From Pararhizobium sp. IMCC21322 (GTDB taxonomy: Bacteria > Pseudomonadota > Alphaproteobacteria > Rhizobiales > GCA-2746425), in NCBI RefSeq assembly GCF_030758295.1, contig NZ_CP132335.1:434001-498000 (forward strand): 64,000 nucleotides of DNA, read 5' to 3'. The position numbers and the translations under genes were made by a program. Shown here piece after piece: positions 45,877 to 55,962 of this stretch (its first letter is position 1; each line of letters starts with the position of its first letter). Under the pieces are notes generated by a model that was given only the letters and a program-made list of their open reading frames with translations, was not told the DNA's origin and did no database searches.

Positions 45877-45924
45877 GGCCTTATCCCAGTCTGGCCTTAT
45901 CGCAGTTTGGCCTTATCGCAGTCT
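45877..45924. repeat. 16-bp tandem repeat (x3) after infC
   Basis: GGCCTTATCCCAGTCT, GGCCTTATCGCAGTTT and GGCCTTATCGCAGTCT lie head to tail at 45877-45924, between the infC stop and its terminator. Confidence 0.92.
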
Positions 45925-45951
45925 GAAATGATTGAAATTTGAAATGACAGC

Positions 45952-45981
45952 AAACCCGGATCATCCAGATCCGGGTTTTTG
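45952..45981 (+). terminator. Terminator of infC
   Basis: AAACCCGGAT and ATCCGGGTTT form a 10-bp stem with a 7-nt loop followed by TT and further T-rich sequence. It lies 95 bp after infC, between convergent infC and glpK. Confidence 0.88.
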
Positions 45982-45993
45982 TTTGAGCAAATC

Positions 45994-47487
45994 TCAGGCT
46001 GGCTTGCTCAGTGTCCGGCTGACAGCATCTTTCCAGCCCGCATATTTTTGCGCGCGCATGTCTTCATCCATGTCAGGGGTAAAGGTCCGGTCCAGACGCC
46101 AGCGCGCTGCAAAGGCCTCCTGATCGCCCCACACACCAACCTGATGGCCTGCCAGCCATGCAGCTCCCAATGCCGTGGTTTCCAATATGGTCGGACGATC
46201 AACCGGGGCATCCAGAATATCGGCGAGAAACTGCATGGTCCAGTCGCTGGCCACCATACCGCCATCAACCCGCAACACCGTATCCGCATCTGCCGCCCAA
46301 TCCTTGTGCATGGCTTCCAGCAGATCACGGGTCTGATAACACACCGCCTCCAGCGCTGCGCGGGCCAGCTCATTGGGGCCTGATCCGCGTGTCAGGCCGA
46401 AAATGGCACCCCGTGCCTCCGCGTCCCAATAAGGCGCGCCAAGTCCGACAAAGGCCGGCACCAGATAGACATTTTGATGCGGATCAGCCGCCTCTGCCAT
46501 GGCACCACTCTGGCTGGCATCGCCCAGCATTTTCATGCCATCACGCAGCCATTGAACAGCAGCGCCAGCGATGAAGATAGAGCCTTCCAGCGCATAAGTG
46601 ACCTTGCCATTCAGCCGATAGGCAATCGTTGTCAGCAGCCTGTTATTGGAAGGAACCGGCTTGTCGCCTGTATTCAAAAGGGCAAAGCAGCCGGTTCCAT
46701 AGGTGGATTTGAACATGCCGGGTTCAAAACAGGCCTGACCGATTGTAGCAGCCTGCTGATCGCCCGCGACGCCGGCAATGGGAATCTCAGCCCCGAAAAT
46801 ATGAGCTTCTGTGGTGCCGAAATCACTGGCGCAATCCAGCACATCAGGCAGCAAAGCGCGGGGGATCTTGAGAATGTCCAGCAATTCATCATCCCAATCC
46901 TGGGTGTGAATGTTGAAAATCAGGGTCCGGGCTGCATTGGTGGCATCTGTGACATGGGATTTGCCGCCGGTCAGACGCCAGATCAGAAAACTGTCGATAG
47001 TGCCAAACGCCAACTCACCCGCCTCTGCGCGCGCACGGGCACCCTCTACGTGATCCAGCATCCAGGCCAGCTTCGTTGCCGAAAAATAGGGGTCCAGCAG
47101 CAAGCCGGTTTTTTCCGTAAACAAAGGCTCATGACCTTCGGATTTCAGTTGTGCGCAAAACTCTGCTGTGCGCCGGTCCTGCCAGACAATAGCCTTGTGG
47201 ATGGCAGCCCCGCTATTGCGGTCCCAGACCACAATGGTCTCGCGCTGATTGGTTATGCCGATGGCGGAAATTGCGTCTGCACCCAGTCCGCAATCAGCAA
47301 GGGCGGCCTGACCGGTGGCCACAACACTGTCCCAAATTTCCTCCACATCATGTTCCACCCAGCCGGATTTAGGGAAAAACTGCGTGAATTCCTGTTGGCT
47401 GGAGCCGATGGATGCCAGTGAGGCGTCAAAAATGATGGAGCGGCTCGATGTCGTTCCCTGATCGATTGCGAGAATATTGCCTGTCAT
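45994..47487 (-). CDS. glpK: Glycerol kinase
   Basis: The 497-residue FGGY kinase begins [21 protein letters not shown] (phosphate-1 motif) and has [23 protein letters not shown], the phosphate-2 region [14 protein letters not shown] and the adenosine motif [19 protein letters not shown]. It phosphorylates glycerol to glycerol-3-phosphate in the cytosol. The ATG at 47487 is the family start. No glpF or glpD lies near; it is followed upstream by an acyl-CoA synthetase gene on the same strand (41-bp gap). Confidence 0.95.
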   Translation of the reverse strand: MTGNILAIDQGTTSSRSIIFDASLASIGSSQQEFTQFFPKSGWVEHDVEEIWDSVVATGQAALADCGLGADAISAIGITNQRETIVVWDRNSGAAIHKAIVWQDRRTAEFCAQLKSEGHEPLFTEKTGLLLDPYFSATKLAWMLDHVEGARARAEAGELAFGTIDSFLIWRLTGGKSHVTDATNAARTLIFNIHTQDWDDELLDILKIPRALLPDVLDCASDFGTTEAHIFGAEIPIAGVAGDQQAATIGQACFEPGMFKSTYGTGCFALLNTGDKPVPSNNRLLTTIAYRLNGKVTYALEGSIFIAGAAVQWLRDGMKMLGDASQSGAMAEAADPHQNVYLVPAFVGLGAPYWDAEARGAIFGLTRGSGPNELARAALEAVCYQTRDLLEAMHKDWAADADTVLRVDGGMVASDWTMQFLADILDAPVDRPTILETTALGAAWLAGHQVGVWGDQEAFAARWRLDRTFTPDMDEDMRAQKYAGWKDAVSRTLSKPA

Positions 47488-47528
47488 GATGTCCCAATTC
47501 GAAAATTTGCCGAAAACCAAACGGCCAT

Positions 47529-49364
47529 TTAAAGCCGCCTTTTACCAGAGCATATGTCCTCGTAAAGCGCCGGTGTCAGGTTCACATAGGATTGTGCCCC
47601 GTCGTCAATGATAAACAGCGGATCTGAAAGCCCATCAGGATTAAAACCCTGTTTCACCAGTTCAATCTTGCGCTGCTTGAACGTGCCTGTGACTTCAATG
47701 TGGTTTTGCAGGCGCAGAAATACTGGATGCGCGTAGTCGGGCAGGGCCTTGCGCACATGGGTGTAGAAGGCAGCCGGATCGAAATCATCCTCCACCACAA
47801 GAGCCACCATGCCTGCACGGCCTTCGATCCCGGGAACCGAAACGCCATAGACATTGGCTTCATGGACGCCGGCAAAATTGGTCAGGCTTTCCGACACCTC
47901 TGACGTGGCAACATTTTCGCCTTTCCAGCGGAATGTATCCCCGATGCGGTCGATAAAGTAAAAGTACCCCAGCGCATCCCGGCGCATGAGATCGCCGGAC
48001 CGAAACCAGCGGTCCCCCGGTTCAAAAACAGAGCCCAGAACCTTCTGCTGGCTTTCCTGGCTGTTGCTGTAGCCCTCAAAGCGTTGGCTCGGTCGTTTCG
48101 GATCATTGAGAATCTGCGATATGACCTCACCGGTCTCACCAGGGTCGCAGATTTCACAAAATCCCTGTGCATTGCGTTTCGGCGCTTCGGTTTCGTAGTC
48201 AAACCGCACGACTTCCGTGACGAATTTATGCTCGGCCCATTTTGGAATACGGCCAATAGCGCCGACCTTGGCATCGAAATTGAAGAAAACCGCATTGCTT
48301 TCCGTGGCAGCATACCACTCAAGAATGTGTGGAATCTGAAACCGGCTTTGAAACGCCTCCCAGATATCAGGCCGCAAGCCATTGCCATTGCACATGCGGA
48401 TCTTGTGGGATCGTTCCTTGGCATGGGGCGGGGAATTGAGAAGATAGCGGCACAACTCACCAATATATTGAAACATGGTGCAGTCATTATCGACCACATC
48501 GTCCCAGAAAGTGCTGGCTGAAAAGCGTTCGGCAATAAACACGGAACCGCCACGGGTCAGAACCGAGCCTGTGGCAATCAACCCGCCTGCCGAATGATAC
48601 ATTGGCATGCAATCATACATGCGGTCCTGATCGCTGGCACCTGTGGCCGCAGAAAAGCCATGCATGATCGCCTGAACCCGATAATGATTGATGTTTGCTG
48701 CTTTCGGCAGACCGGTGGTGCCACTTGTATAGATGTAGAGGCATTTATCATCGGTGGTGATGGCGGGCCGGTCTTCAGGGGGCAGCGGCCCGGCATCGGC
48801 CGCGTCCACCAATGGCTTCAGGGGCTTGAATGTTCCCTCCGAGCTGGCACCATTTTCTGCAGCGTTGCCATAGACCCAGAGCTCGGGCCGCTCTGATTCC
48901 GACCCGTATTCCAGATGCTGCTCGGCATCTGTAAATTGTCCGGCCAGCGCTGCATCAACGATGATATGCTTCGGCGTGACAATGTTCACGCAATGGGCCA
49001 GGGACGTCTCCCGCAAATTGGTGTTCAACAGAGCCGTAACACCGCCAGCGCGTGCAATTCCGGTCCAGACAGCCAGAAATTCCGGACAGTTCGGCATCAG
49101 CAGTCCAACCACATCGCCCTTTTGCAGGTTTTGTGCTTTGGCCCAATGCGCATATTGGTTCGCGCGGCCCATAAAGGCGGCATAGGTGAGTTGCTGATTG
49201 TGGCTGAGCAGCGCAGGCTTGTCACCGTACCTGTCGGCCAGCTCTTCAAGCACATCCGGCCACAGGCGTGTCTTTTTCTCGACAACCGGTTTCAGACGTC
49301 GCAAAGTGCGGATTGCGCCGGACAGATAGGCATATTCACTGCGTATCCTTGCAAAAAGGTCCAC
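47529..49364 (-). CDS. Long-chain acyl-CoA synthetase (FATP/ACSVL type)
   Basis: The protein of about 611 residues has the AMP-binding motif [16 protein letters not shown], the adenylate block [14 protein letters not shown], and [37 protein letters not shown] near the C-terminus. These are typical of very-long-chain acyl-CoA synthetases and fatty-acid transport proteins. It activates fatty acids with ATP and CoA. The GTG at 49364 directly follows GGGAGGATGC and is preferred over an upstream start at 49487. It is divergent from tusA. Confidence 0.9.
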   Translation of the reverse strand: MDLFARIRSEYAYLSGAIRTLRRLKPVVEKKTRLWPDVLEELADRYGDKPALLSHNQQLTYAAFMGRANQYAHWAKAQNLQKGDVVGLLMPNCPEFLAVWTGIARAGGVTALLNTNLRETSLAHCVNIVTPKHIIVDAALAGQFTDAEQHLEYGSESERPELWVYGNAAENGASSEGTFKPLKPLVDAADAGPLPPEDRPAITTDDKCLYIYTSGTTGLPKAANINHYRVQAIMHGFSAATGASDQDRMYDCMPMYHSAGGLIATGSVLTRGGSVFIAERFSASTFWDDVVDNDCTMFQYIGELCRYLLNSPPHAKERSHKIRMCNGNGLRPDIWEAFQSRFQIPHILEWYAATESNAVFFNFDAKVGAIGRIPKWAEHKFVTEVVRFDYETEAPKRNAQGFCEICDPGETGEVISQILNDPKRPSQRFEGYSNSQESQQKVLGSVFEPGDRWFRSGDLMRRDALGYFYFIDRIGDTFRWKGENVATSEVSESLTNFAGVHEANVYGVSVPGIEGRAGMVALVVEDDFDPAAFYTHVRKALPDYAHPVFLRLQNHIEVTGTFKQRKIELVKQGFNPDGLSDPLFIIDDGAQSYVNLTPALYEDICSGKRRL

Positions 49365-49552
49365 GCATCCTCCCTTGTTACGGCCCCCAACCGGTAGGTC
49401 CCCGATTAATAGGTATTGACCACCTTTGCTACTCAATATTTTGTGTTCGGATTGAACGATACCGTGCAGAATCACCAAGTTCAACAATTGCTTTCTTGGT
49501 TGGTTTTCTGCCAGAACAGCACAAATGACTTGGAAGATTGGTGCAGACCCTT

Positions 49553-49822
49553 ATGAGCGATACAGGCCAGGCCGCTAGTGGCGGAACACCGAATGAAAGC
49601 AGCGTCACTGTGCTCGATGTGACGGGCCTGCAATGTCCGCTGCCCGTGCTCAAAGCCCAGAAAGCATTGCGTCTTCTTGCTGCAGGCGATGTGTTGCAGG
49701 TGATCAGCACCGATCCCATGGCAACCATCGACATACCGCATTTCTGCACAGAACATCGCCACAAACTGTTGCGGCAGGAGCCGCATGGGGACGCTGTCCA
49801 TTACTTTGTTGAAAAAGGATAG
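49553..49822 (+). CDS. tusA: TusA/SirA-family sulfur carrier protein
   Basis: The 89-residue cytosolic protein has the family motif LQCPLPVLKAQKAL (Cys28-Pro-x-Pro), DPMATIDIPHFC and a C-terminal hydrophobic strand. The motif Cys carries a persulfide in sulfur relay for tRNA thiolation or cofactor assembly. The ATG at 49553 is preferred over a TTG at 49538. It stands alone between the acyl-CoA synthetase and carboxypeptidase genes. Confidence 0.88.
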   Translation: MSDTGQAASGGTPNESSVTVLDVTGLQCPLPVLKAQKALRLLAAGDVLQVISTDPMATIDIPHFCTEHRHKLLRQEPHGDAVHYFVEKG

Positions 49823-49915
49823 AGACAAGCAGTCAGATCAAACAGATCGGACCGGAAGCCCGGATCTTGAGGCCCGGAAGCTTGAGACTTTAGGCCCGCG
49901 AGCCTGAAGCCCGCC

Positions 49916-51241
49916 TCATTGTACCTGATGACCTGCCGCGGAATTGGCCGATACTTCTCCGGTTTTGGAAAATGCGGGGCGACTGACCGGGAGCGGAATA
50001 CCGCCCGGCGTTGTTTTAGACGTTAATTGGCTTTTGTCGCCATCACCATCGCCGGTATCAACCTGATCGGCCGCTGAGTTATCGGATGTTGCAGCGCTGC
50101 CTGATGCATTGGCCACAATCGGCTTCGGCAAAGATGTCAGGACAATGTTGGGGCGCGGCACTGGTGTGGGCGCATTGCGCAAATTGGCTGCGATGGTCTT
50201 GATCGCATTGCCAGTGCGCACAACAATCGGGGCTGTGCTGACCAGAACATTTTTGCTGAGCAGGGATTTACCTTCACCCATCTTGTAGGTTTCCAGGCGC
50301 TTGAAACGTTCTGTACGCGCTTCCTTGCTACAGATTTGCGGGCGCAGATCAACGGGCTCTGTGGTCAGGCCGGACGCCTTGAACTTGCTCACATTCCGGC
50401 GGCCTTTGAAGCCAAAGGCCCGAAACCCCTTGTTCAGCAACCTGGCAGCCTCTTCCGCACGTTCCTGCGAAGAGGGCGCGCCAAAGACGACCGCGATCAA
50501 ATGCTTGTTGCCGCGTTTGGCTGTCGCAACCATGTTAAAACCGGAGGAGCAGATGAAGCCTGTTTTCATGCCGGTGGCGCCGCTGTAGCGCGTTAGCAAT
50601 GGGTTGTAGGAGCGCAGGACTTTTTTGCCGGCCTTGATGGCGGTGATTTTGAACAGATCGCCATGTTCCGGGAAACGCTTTAATATGGCTTGTGTCAACA
50701 CAGCCATATCCCGTGCATTGGTCGTCTGACCCTTGGCAGGCAAGCCGTTTGGATTGCGGAACCGCGTGCCGGTCATGCCCAGTCTTTGCGCCGTCGTGTT
50801 CATGCGGGCGACGAATTTCGCCTCGGTGCCGGAGACCGCTTCTCCAAGTGCCACCGCAATGTCATTGGCCGATTTCACCAGAACCATTTTCAGAGCATTT
50901 TCGACGGTAATTTCGGTGCCGACTCGAAAACCCATCTTGCTGGGTGGCTCGTTCAGTGCGTTTTGCGAGACAATCACAGCGGACCGCATGGTCAGTTCGC
51001 CGGCTGCCATGGCTTCAAAAGTCACATAGGAGGTCATCAGCTTCGTCACGGAAGCCGGGTACCAGGGGGTCAGCCCGTCTTTTTCTTCAAGAATGCGACC
51101 ACTGTTCATATCAACCAGAATGTAGGGAGCAGCAATGGCGGGTTGGGACGACACCAGCACGAAAGGCAGCAGCACGAAAGGCAACAGGGCGATAATTGCC
51201 CGTCGACCGAGCACTTGGCGTGTCGGCATTTCTGTTATCAT
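49916..51241 (-). CDS. dacF: D-alanyl-D-alanine carboxypeptidase (PBP5/6 type)
   Basis: The 441-residue periplasmic enzyme has a signal sequence containing an in-frame 15-bp duplication (LLPFVLLPFVL), then the serine-protease-like penicillin-binding motifs S64-VT-K67, S125-A-N127 and KTG in GATGMKTGFIC. It trims the terminal D-Ala from peptidoglycan stem peptides, which limits D,D-cross-linking. The long Pro/Ala/Ser-rich C-terminal tail after residue 330 is unlike the PBP5 anchor. The start could also be the GTG at 51280. Confidence 0.9.
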   Translation of the reverse strand: MITEMPTRQVLGRRAIIALLPFVLLPFVLVSSQPAIAAPYILVDMNSGRILEEKDGLTPWYPASVTKLMTSYVTFEAMAAGELTMRSAVIVSQNALNEPPSKMGFRVGTEITVENALKMVLVKSANDIAVALGEAVSGTEAKFVARMNTTAQRLGMTGTRFRNPNGLPAKGQTTNARDMAVLTQAILKRFPEHGDLFKITAIKAGKKVLRSYNPLLTRYSGATGMKTGFICSSGFNMVATAKRGNKHLIAVVFGAPSSQERAEEAARLLNKGFRAFGFKGRRNVSKFKASGLTTEPVDLRPQICSKEARTERFKRLETYKMGEGKSLLSKNVLVSTAPIVVRTGNAIKTIAANLRNAPTPVPRPNIVLTSLPKPIVANASGSAATSDNSAADQVDTGDGDGDKSQLTSKTTPGGIPLPVSRPAFSKTGEVSANSAAGHQVQ

Positions 51242-51880
51242 CTGCCTGATTATGCGTACAAGACTCACGGCCAGCTCCACGGTTCTGGTTGTCTATCAAT
51301 TGATCACAATCAGATATAACTCGGTCTTGCGGTTACAAGAGCGTCAGCGTGCATCGGAAATATCAGAGTGCATCAGACACGTGCCGGTTAGTCTTTCCCA
51401 GAGTGATTTGTTATCTCCATAGCTGATTTGCCATGGTGTTGGCAAAGGTTAGCACGGGTCTTGCTACCGATTCAGCTTACATATTGGCAAGAAAGCAACA
51501 GTTGCTGAGTCGGGTGACGTTGTTTGTGACGCTGTAGAATACGAAAACTGATACATCTCGTTCGTGACACGACGCCATTAATGCTGGCCCGAAACGCAAT
51601 GTTTAGCTGTGAAAACCCCATTCATTTTATCAGTATTGCCGCCCACCACCGGGCTGTTAGCTAGAAAAAACTGATCCAGACTAGCCGCGCGAGCGTTCCA
51701 TCTGGCGGGCCGATCTTTGGTTGAATTCGCAACTCTACCTCTCCGGGGCGTTAAGATTTTTGACGTATCTATGATTGTTAAATGACTGTTTTTATTGAAA
51801 AAATCGCGTTTTTTGGTGTGGGTGGGCTTGTTATTCAAGCAGCGTCTGATACCCACCAAGCTGATTTTAAGTGGGGTTTT
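51242..51880. other. Long intergenic region before the tandem barrel genes
   Basis: No gene is supported in these 639 bp; the open frames on either strand lack family-like sequence and signals. The right end should carry the promoter of the barrel gene, with GTGGGG at 51871-51876 as its ribosome binding site. Confidence 0.5.
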
Positions 51881-52807
51881 ATGTCTTTACGAAATGTGTT
51901 TTTTATCTCTGCTGCGTTATTTAGTGGTGCAGCTTTTGCGGGTTCCGCTTTGGCGGCTGATATGTATCTGGAAGGAACGCCTGTTGCGCCAAGTGTGCTG
52001 CCCGCGGTTTCCGGTATCAACGGTAAGATTTCCGTTTTAGGTGGTTCTTTGTTCGACGAAGGTTATGGCGCTCTGGCCGGATCGATCACGATCCCGGTAG
52101 GTGTCAGATACGGTCTGCAATTGGATGGCGCCGTTGGCACCCATGATGGAGAGTTCATCGGTGGCGGCGCGGGCCATCTGTTCTGGCGTGATCCAGGCAT
52201 GGCGTTGCTGGGTGTGTACGGCTCTCATACCTATCATGACAATTTGGGTGGCAGTGTCAGTCGCATTGGTGTGGAAGGCGAATATTATTGGAACCAGATA
52301 ACCTTCAAAGCTGTTGTTGGTGCTGAGTTTTTCGATGTTGATGTTACCACTGACGTAGATGATGAAAACTTCTTCGCATTCAGTGATTTGTCATACTATC
52401 CGCTCGACAATCTTGAGCTGAGTGTTGGTCACCGTTACACAGCTGAGACCCATGCATTGGCTCTGGGCGTTGAATATCAACTCGACCAACAGGTCTTCTC
52501 CAGTGGAGTTGCCCTGTTTGCAGAAGGCCGGATTGGTGAAAATGATTATGAAGGCATCTGGGGCGGTGTGACCTTCTACATTGGTGACGACAAGTCTCTC
52601 ATTCGCCGCCATCGTGAAGATGATCCGGATGATTGGGGCGAAGACAATCTTCTGGGAGCGATTTTGGGCGGTACCTGCGATTCTGGGTCAACGTCTGAAG
52701 GATCGTCGTCGGGTAGAGATATAACGGTTCTTGACAAACCTATTTTCTACAATAGCTGCACAGGCGAACCGCGTAAGAAAATGGTTACCGAAGTCGACCC
52801 TGCCTAA
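51881..52807 (+). CDS. Outer-membrane beta-barrel-like protein, copy 1
   Basis: The 308-residue protein has a signal peptide (residues 1-27, ending LAA) and then alternating hydrophobic/polar strands rich in Gly, Tyr and Asp (ISVLGGSLFDEGYGALAG, YGLQLDGAVGTHDG, LGVYGSHTYHDNLGG), as in small outer-membrane barrels. A very conserved acidic/basic tail follows (YIGDDKSLIRRHREDD). The C-terminus adds a Ser/Gly-rich stretch with two Cys. The ATG at 51881 follows GTGGGG. Function is unknown; it is a tandem paralogue of the next gene. Confidence 0.7.
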   Translation: MSLRNVFFISAALFSGAAFAGSALAADMYLEGTPVAPSVLPAVSGINGKISVLGGSLFDEGYGALAGSITIPVGVRYGLQLDGAVGTHDGEFIGGGAGHLFWRDPGMALLGVYGSHTYHDNLGGSVSRIGVEGEYYWNQITFKAVVGAEFFDVDVTTDVDDENFFAFSDLSYYPLDNLELSVGHRYTAETHALALGVEYQLDQQVFSSGVALFAEGRIGENDYEGIWGGVTFYIGDDKSLIRRHREDDPDDWGEDNLLGAILGGTCDSGSTSEGSSSGRDITVLDKPIFYNSCTGEPRKKMVTEVDPA

Positions 52808-52828
52808 AACTTCTGATATGCTATTCAA

Positions 52829-52865
52829 GGCGCTGAGAACCAGACTGGGTTTTTAGCGTCTTTTT
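52829..52865 (+). terminator. Terminator after barrel copy 1
   Basis: A 13-bp stem with three G-T pairs (GGCGCTGAGAACC with GGTTTTTAGCGTC) and a 6-nt loop is followed by five T. It ends the first barrel transcript before the second gene. Confidence 0.78.
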
Positions 52866-53002
52866 CAATTTATACGTGTGATATGTCGAAAAGCGTTGCA
52901 ATTCTATCGCAGCATCAAAAAAACGAAATTTCCACAACTTTAAGGAATTGATAGTCGTAAAATTCCTTGTTAGAAATGTTCAACAATTATTTGGGGAAAC
53001 TT

Positions 53003-53869
53003 ATGTCTATCCGAAACGTATTTCTAGTATCGACAGCACTGGTGACAGGTGTGGTGTTTGCCGGACCAGCCGTTGCAGCCGATCTGTATCTTGAGGGAAC
53101 GCCGGTTGAGCCAGTTGTGTTGCCCGCTGTTTCGGGCATCAACGGCAAGATTTCTATTCTCGGCGGCTCTTTGTTCGACGAAGGCTATGGCGCTCTTGAA
53201 GGGTCGCTCTCGGTTCCCGTCGGCACCCGCTACGGCTTGCAATTGGATGCTGCGGTTGGCGTTCACGATGAAGACTTTGTCGGTGGCGGTGCAGCCCATC
53301 TGTTCTGGCGCGATCCGACGATTGGTCTGCTGGGCCTCTATGGGTCTTACACACATCATGATGATTTGGGTGGAGGCATCAGCCGCGTTGGTGTGGAAGC
53401 CGAGTATTACTGGGACCGGGTAACCGTCAAAGGTGTTGTCGGTGCCGAGTTTATTGATGTTGATAATGTCATTGAAGTGGATGAAGAAAATCTGTTCGCA
53501 TTCAGTGACATTTCTTACTACGCGATGGATAATCTTGAGCTGAGTGTTGGCCATCGCTACACCGCTGAGACCCATGCGCTTGCACTGGGCATTGAGTACC
53601 AGCTTGACCAGCAAATCTTCTCCAGCGGCGTTGCCCTGTTTGCAGAAGGTCGGATCGGCGAGAACGATTATGAAGGCATCTGGGGCGGCGTAACCTTCTA
53701 TATTGGTGACGACAAGTCCCTCATTCGCCGTCATCGTGAAGATGATCCGGATGATTGGGGTGAAGACAATCTTCTTGGACTTATTTTGTCTGATGCTTCC
53801 TGCGTGCCAGAATCGTTCGACTTGAGCGAAGGCTTCAATACCTGTGAAGGTGAAGAGTATATTCCCTAA
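53003..53869 (+). CDS. Outer-membrane beta-barrel-like protein, copy 2
   Basis: The 288-residue paralogue of the preceding gene has a signal peptide (residues 1-26), the same strand pattern, and an almost identical stretch from SVGHRYTAETHALALG through LIRRHREDDPDDWGEDNLLG. The first half differs more and the tail after DNLLG is unrelated except for two Cys. Each copy has its own terminator and its own upstream gap, so they may be expressed under different conditions. The ATG at 53003 follows GGGGAAACTT. Confidence 0.7.
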   Translation: MSIRNVFLVSTALVTGVVFAGPAVAADLYLEGTPVEPVVLPAVSGINGKISILGGSLFDEGYGALEGSLSVPVGTRYGLQLDAAVGVHDEDFVGGGAAHLFWRDPTIGLLGLYGSYTHHDDLGGGISRVGVEAEYYWDRVTVKGVVGAEFIDVDNVIEVDEENLFAFSDISYYAMDNLELSVGHRYTAETHALALGIEYQLDQQIFSSGVALFAEGRIGENDYEGIWGGVTFYIGDDKSLIRRHREDDPDDWGEDNLLGLILSDASCVPESFDLSEGFNTCEGEEYIP

Positions 53870-53912
53870 TTCGGAACTCCAGGGTTCGTACTCTGGATAG
53901 CAAGAATTCAAG

Positions 53913-53949
53913 ACGCCGAGAGCTGTTTGGGCTCTTGGCGTTTTTTTTG
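53913..53949 (+). terminator. Terminator after barrel copy 2
   Basis: ACGCCGAGAGC and GCTCTTGGCGT form an 11-bp stem (one G-T pair) with a 7-nt loop, followed by at least seven T. Confidence 0.92.
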
Positions 53950-54133
53950 AGTGCTCAGAATTTCGGGTGTGACCTTTTGCAGTGATGAGATGCGCCAGAT
54001 CATCCCACAAGCGATCTACGTCACAGAGCTGAGTGCACTTGTGCAATTTTCAACTGCGCGTTAGATTGAACACCCCTCCCACCGGTCTCATCTGGATTCC
54101 GACATGTACTCCAAACATCGAAACGCAAGCTAA

Positions 54134-54892
54134 GTGCTGGCGTCCTTTTTACCTGATTCCGTTGAGCCGTGGTTCGCGCTCATTCTGATGATTGCAAGCT
54201 TTGGAACATCGGCCATTTCAGCAGCCTTTGGTCTGGGCGGTGGTGTTTTGCTGATCGCGATTATGGGGCTGGGCATGCCGCTGAGCGCGCTGGTGCCTGT
54301 CCATGGGGCTGTACAACTTGGCTCGAATGCCGGGCGCGCCATGTTGCAATGGCGTAATGCAACGCCATGGATACTGGTGTGGTTTGGAGCGGGCAGTGTG
54401 CTTGGTACAATGTTCGCCGGTCGGCTGACCCTGGAGGTGCCGGAAACCCTTTGGCGGCTTGCTCTGGGCCTCTTCATTCTGGTGATTACCTGGATGCCCA
54501 AACCGAAATTCGGAAAGACCGCAAAGCCGGTCGTGTTTCTGAACGGCGTGCTTGCAGCCATCTTGACCATGTTTTTCGGGGCCACCGGGCCGCTGGTGGT
54601 GTCCATCAACGCGCCCCATTCAAAAACCCGTCACGGTGTTGTCGCCACCCACGCCATTGCCATGACCATGCAGCATTTCCTGAAAATACTAATGTTTGGC
54701 TTTCTTGGTTTTGTCTTTGCCCCTTGGGTGCCGCTGATTGTTGTGATGATCCTGTCTGGCTATCTGGGCACAGTCCTGGGCACCCGCATCCTCGACCGCT
54801 TGCCTGAAGCCTTTTTCCGCACGGCATTACGCGCCGTCGTAACCGCGCTGGCGCTTGCTTTGATTGTCCAGGGACTGCTCATTTTATTCTAG
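54134..54892 (+). CDS. TSUP/TauE-SafE family permease
   Basis: The 252-residue inner-membrane protein has about eight hydrophobic segments in two repeats, with SAAFGLGGGVLLIAIMGLGMPLSALVPVHGAVQLGSNAGR and GATGPLVVSINAP, the family signatures. TSUP proteins move sulfite, sulfonates or other organic anions. The start is a GTG at 54134. A third barrel-like gene follows 9 bp downstream. Sulfite export would fit a genome rich in sulfatases, but the substrate is not known. Confidence 0.88.
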   Translation: MLASFLPDSVEPWFALILMIASFGTSAISAAFGLGGGVLLIAIMGLGMPLSALVPVHGAVQLGSNAGRAMLQWRNATPWILVWFGAGSVLGTMFAGRLTLEVPETLWRLALGLFILVITWMPKPKFGKTAKPVVFLNGVLAAILTMFFGATGPLVVSINAPHSKTRHGVVATHAIAMTMQHFLKILMFGFLGFVFAPWVPLIVVMILSGYLGTVLGTRILDRLPEAFFRTALRAVVTALALALIVQGLLILF

Positions 54893-54901
54893 AGGACTGT
54901 C

Positions 54902-55648
54902 TTGGCAGCCTGTCAGCATTGTCAAAAGGTGCTGTTTGGTGGCGCCGCTTTGCGCGCCGGGAAAATATTCGACAAGCGTTGGATCATACAGGGAGATATT
55001 TTCGGCGAGCTAACGGATACTAATGCAGGTGACAGCTACGACTACGGTATTGGGGGTGCGGTACATATTGCAAAGCGGTCCGACACTCATCTGTTGGGTG
55101 TTTTCGGCGGGTACCTTCATACAGACCAGGATAAGGAAGACGACAGCGAAACCAGTGGCCGGATTTTCGCCGGAGTGGAAGCGCAGCGCTATTACGACTA
55201 CACCACACTATACGGGCAGCTCGGGTGGATTGACGGACACTGGGGCAATGATGACGATGGATATGATTCTTTAAGCCGTGCGGTTTTTGCACGTGCCATG
55301 GTTCGGTATTTCGTAAATCCTGCAACACGGCTAGATTTATCAGCCGCAGCATTTTACGGAAAAATGGACGATGATTTCAGCGATGATGCAAAGGGCGGTG
55401 GTCTGACTGCCGGCATTGAGCATCGACTGCACAACAGTAGTTTTTCAATCTTTTCAGGCTACGAAATCGGTTACTACAATCAGCTTGAAAATGGTCACGA
55501 TGAGATAGTTGAGCAAACTGTCTGGGCGGGCTTGAAATACCGCTTCGGTGTTGACGGCACCTTGAAACAGCAGGATCGTGATCGTCCAAGCCTGGACCTG
55601 CCACAATTGTTGCGTTGGATGGCACAAACCGCCGGACCGCTTGATTAG
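54902..55648 (+). CDS. Barrel-like protein, diverged copy without signal peptide
   Basis: The 248-residue product aligns by pattern with the two upstream barrel proteins: YGIGGAVHIAKRSDTHLLGVFGGYLHTD matches VGGGAAHLFWRDPTIGLLGLYGSYTHHD, and GRIFAGVEAQRYYDYTTLYGQLG matches SRVGVEAEYYWDRVTVKGVVG. It ends with an acidic/basic tail (KQQDRDRPSLDLPQLL). It begins MAACQHCQKVLFGG from a TTG behind AGAGGA and has no signal peptide, so it is either 5'-truncated or a non-exported derivative. It is placed in operon with the TSUP gene. Confidence 0.55.
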   Translation: MAACQHCQKVLFGGAALRAGKIFDKRWIIQGDIFGELTDTNAGDSYDYGIGGAVHIAKRSDTHLLGVFGGYLHTDQDKEDDSETSGRIFAGVEAQRYYDYTTLYGQLGWIDGHWGNDDDGYDSLSRAVFARAMVRYFVNPATRLDLSAAAFYGKMDDDFSDDAKGGGLTAGIEHRLHNSSFSIFSGYEIGYYNQLENGHDEIVEQTVWAGLKYRFGVDGTLKQQDRDRPSLDLPQLLRWMAQTAGPLD

Positions 55649-55962
55649 AGCGTATTCACACAGGGACGTTACGGCACATAGTGCTTGAACAGTCACAATT
55701 GCGAATATAGTGCTGTCGCAGCGATGAAACGACCTTAGGCAGACAACCATTCATTGACGCTATGGCTGAAAAAGCTCCGCTGTATCTGCCACGGCGTCAA
55801 TGGAACTGAGTATAAATGGAACTGAGTATAGAAGGCCCGGCATCGGCTCCATGTCTGTCGCCACCCTTTGTGCTCCCATGATCACGCTCTAAAACATGCC
55901 ACCGAGCAGCGCCGGAAAAACGGCAGGGGTGAGCAATGGCGCGATATCATACAAAGGCTACC
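55649..55962. other. Intergenic region with a 16-bp tandem duplication
   Basis: No gene is seen in these 314 bp. AATGGAACTGAGTATA is repeated exactly at 55799-55814 and 55815-55830. No clear terminator was found between the convergent genes on either side. Confidence 0.75.

Noticed and set aside
46474-47421. Long plus-strand open frame opposite glpK
   Set aside because: It is the antisense shadow of glycerol kinase; its composition follows the glpK codons.
51578-51859. 93-residue minus-strand frame before the barrel genes
   Set aside because: No signal, no family-like pattern and it overlaps the expected promoter of the barrel gene.
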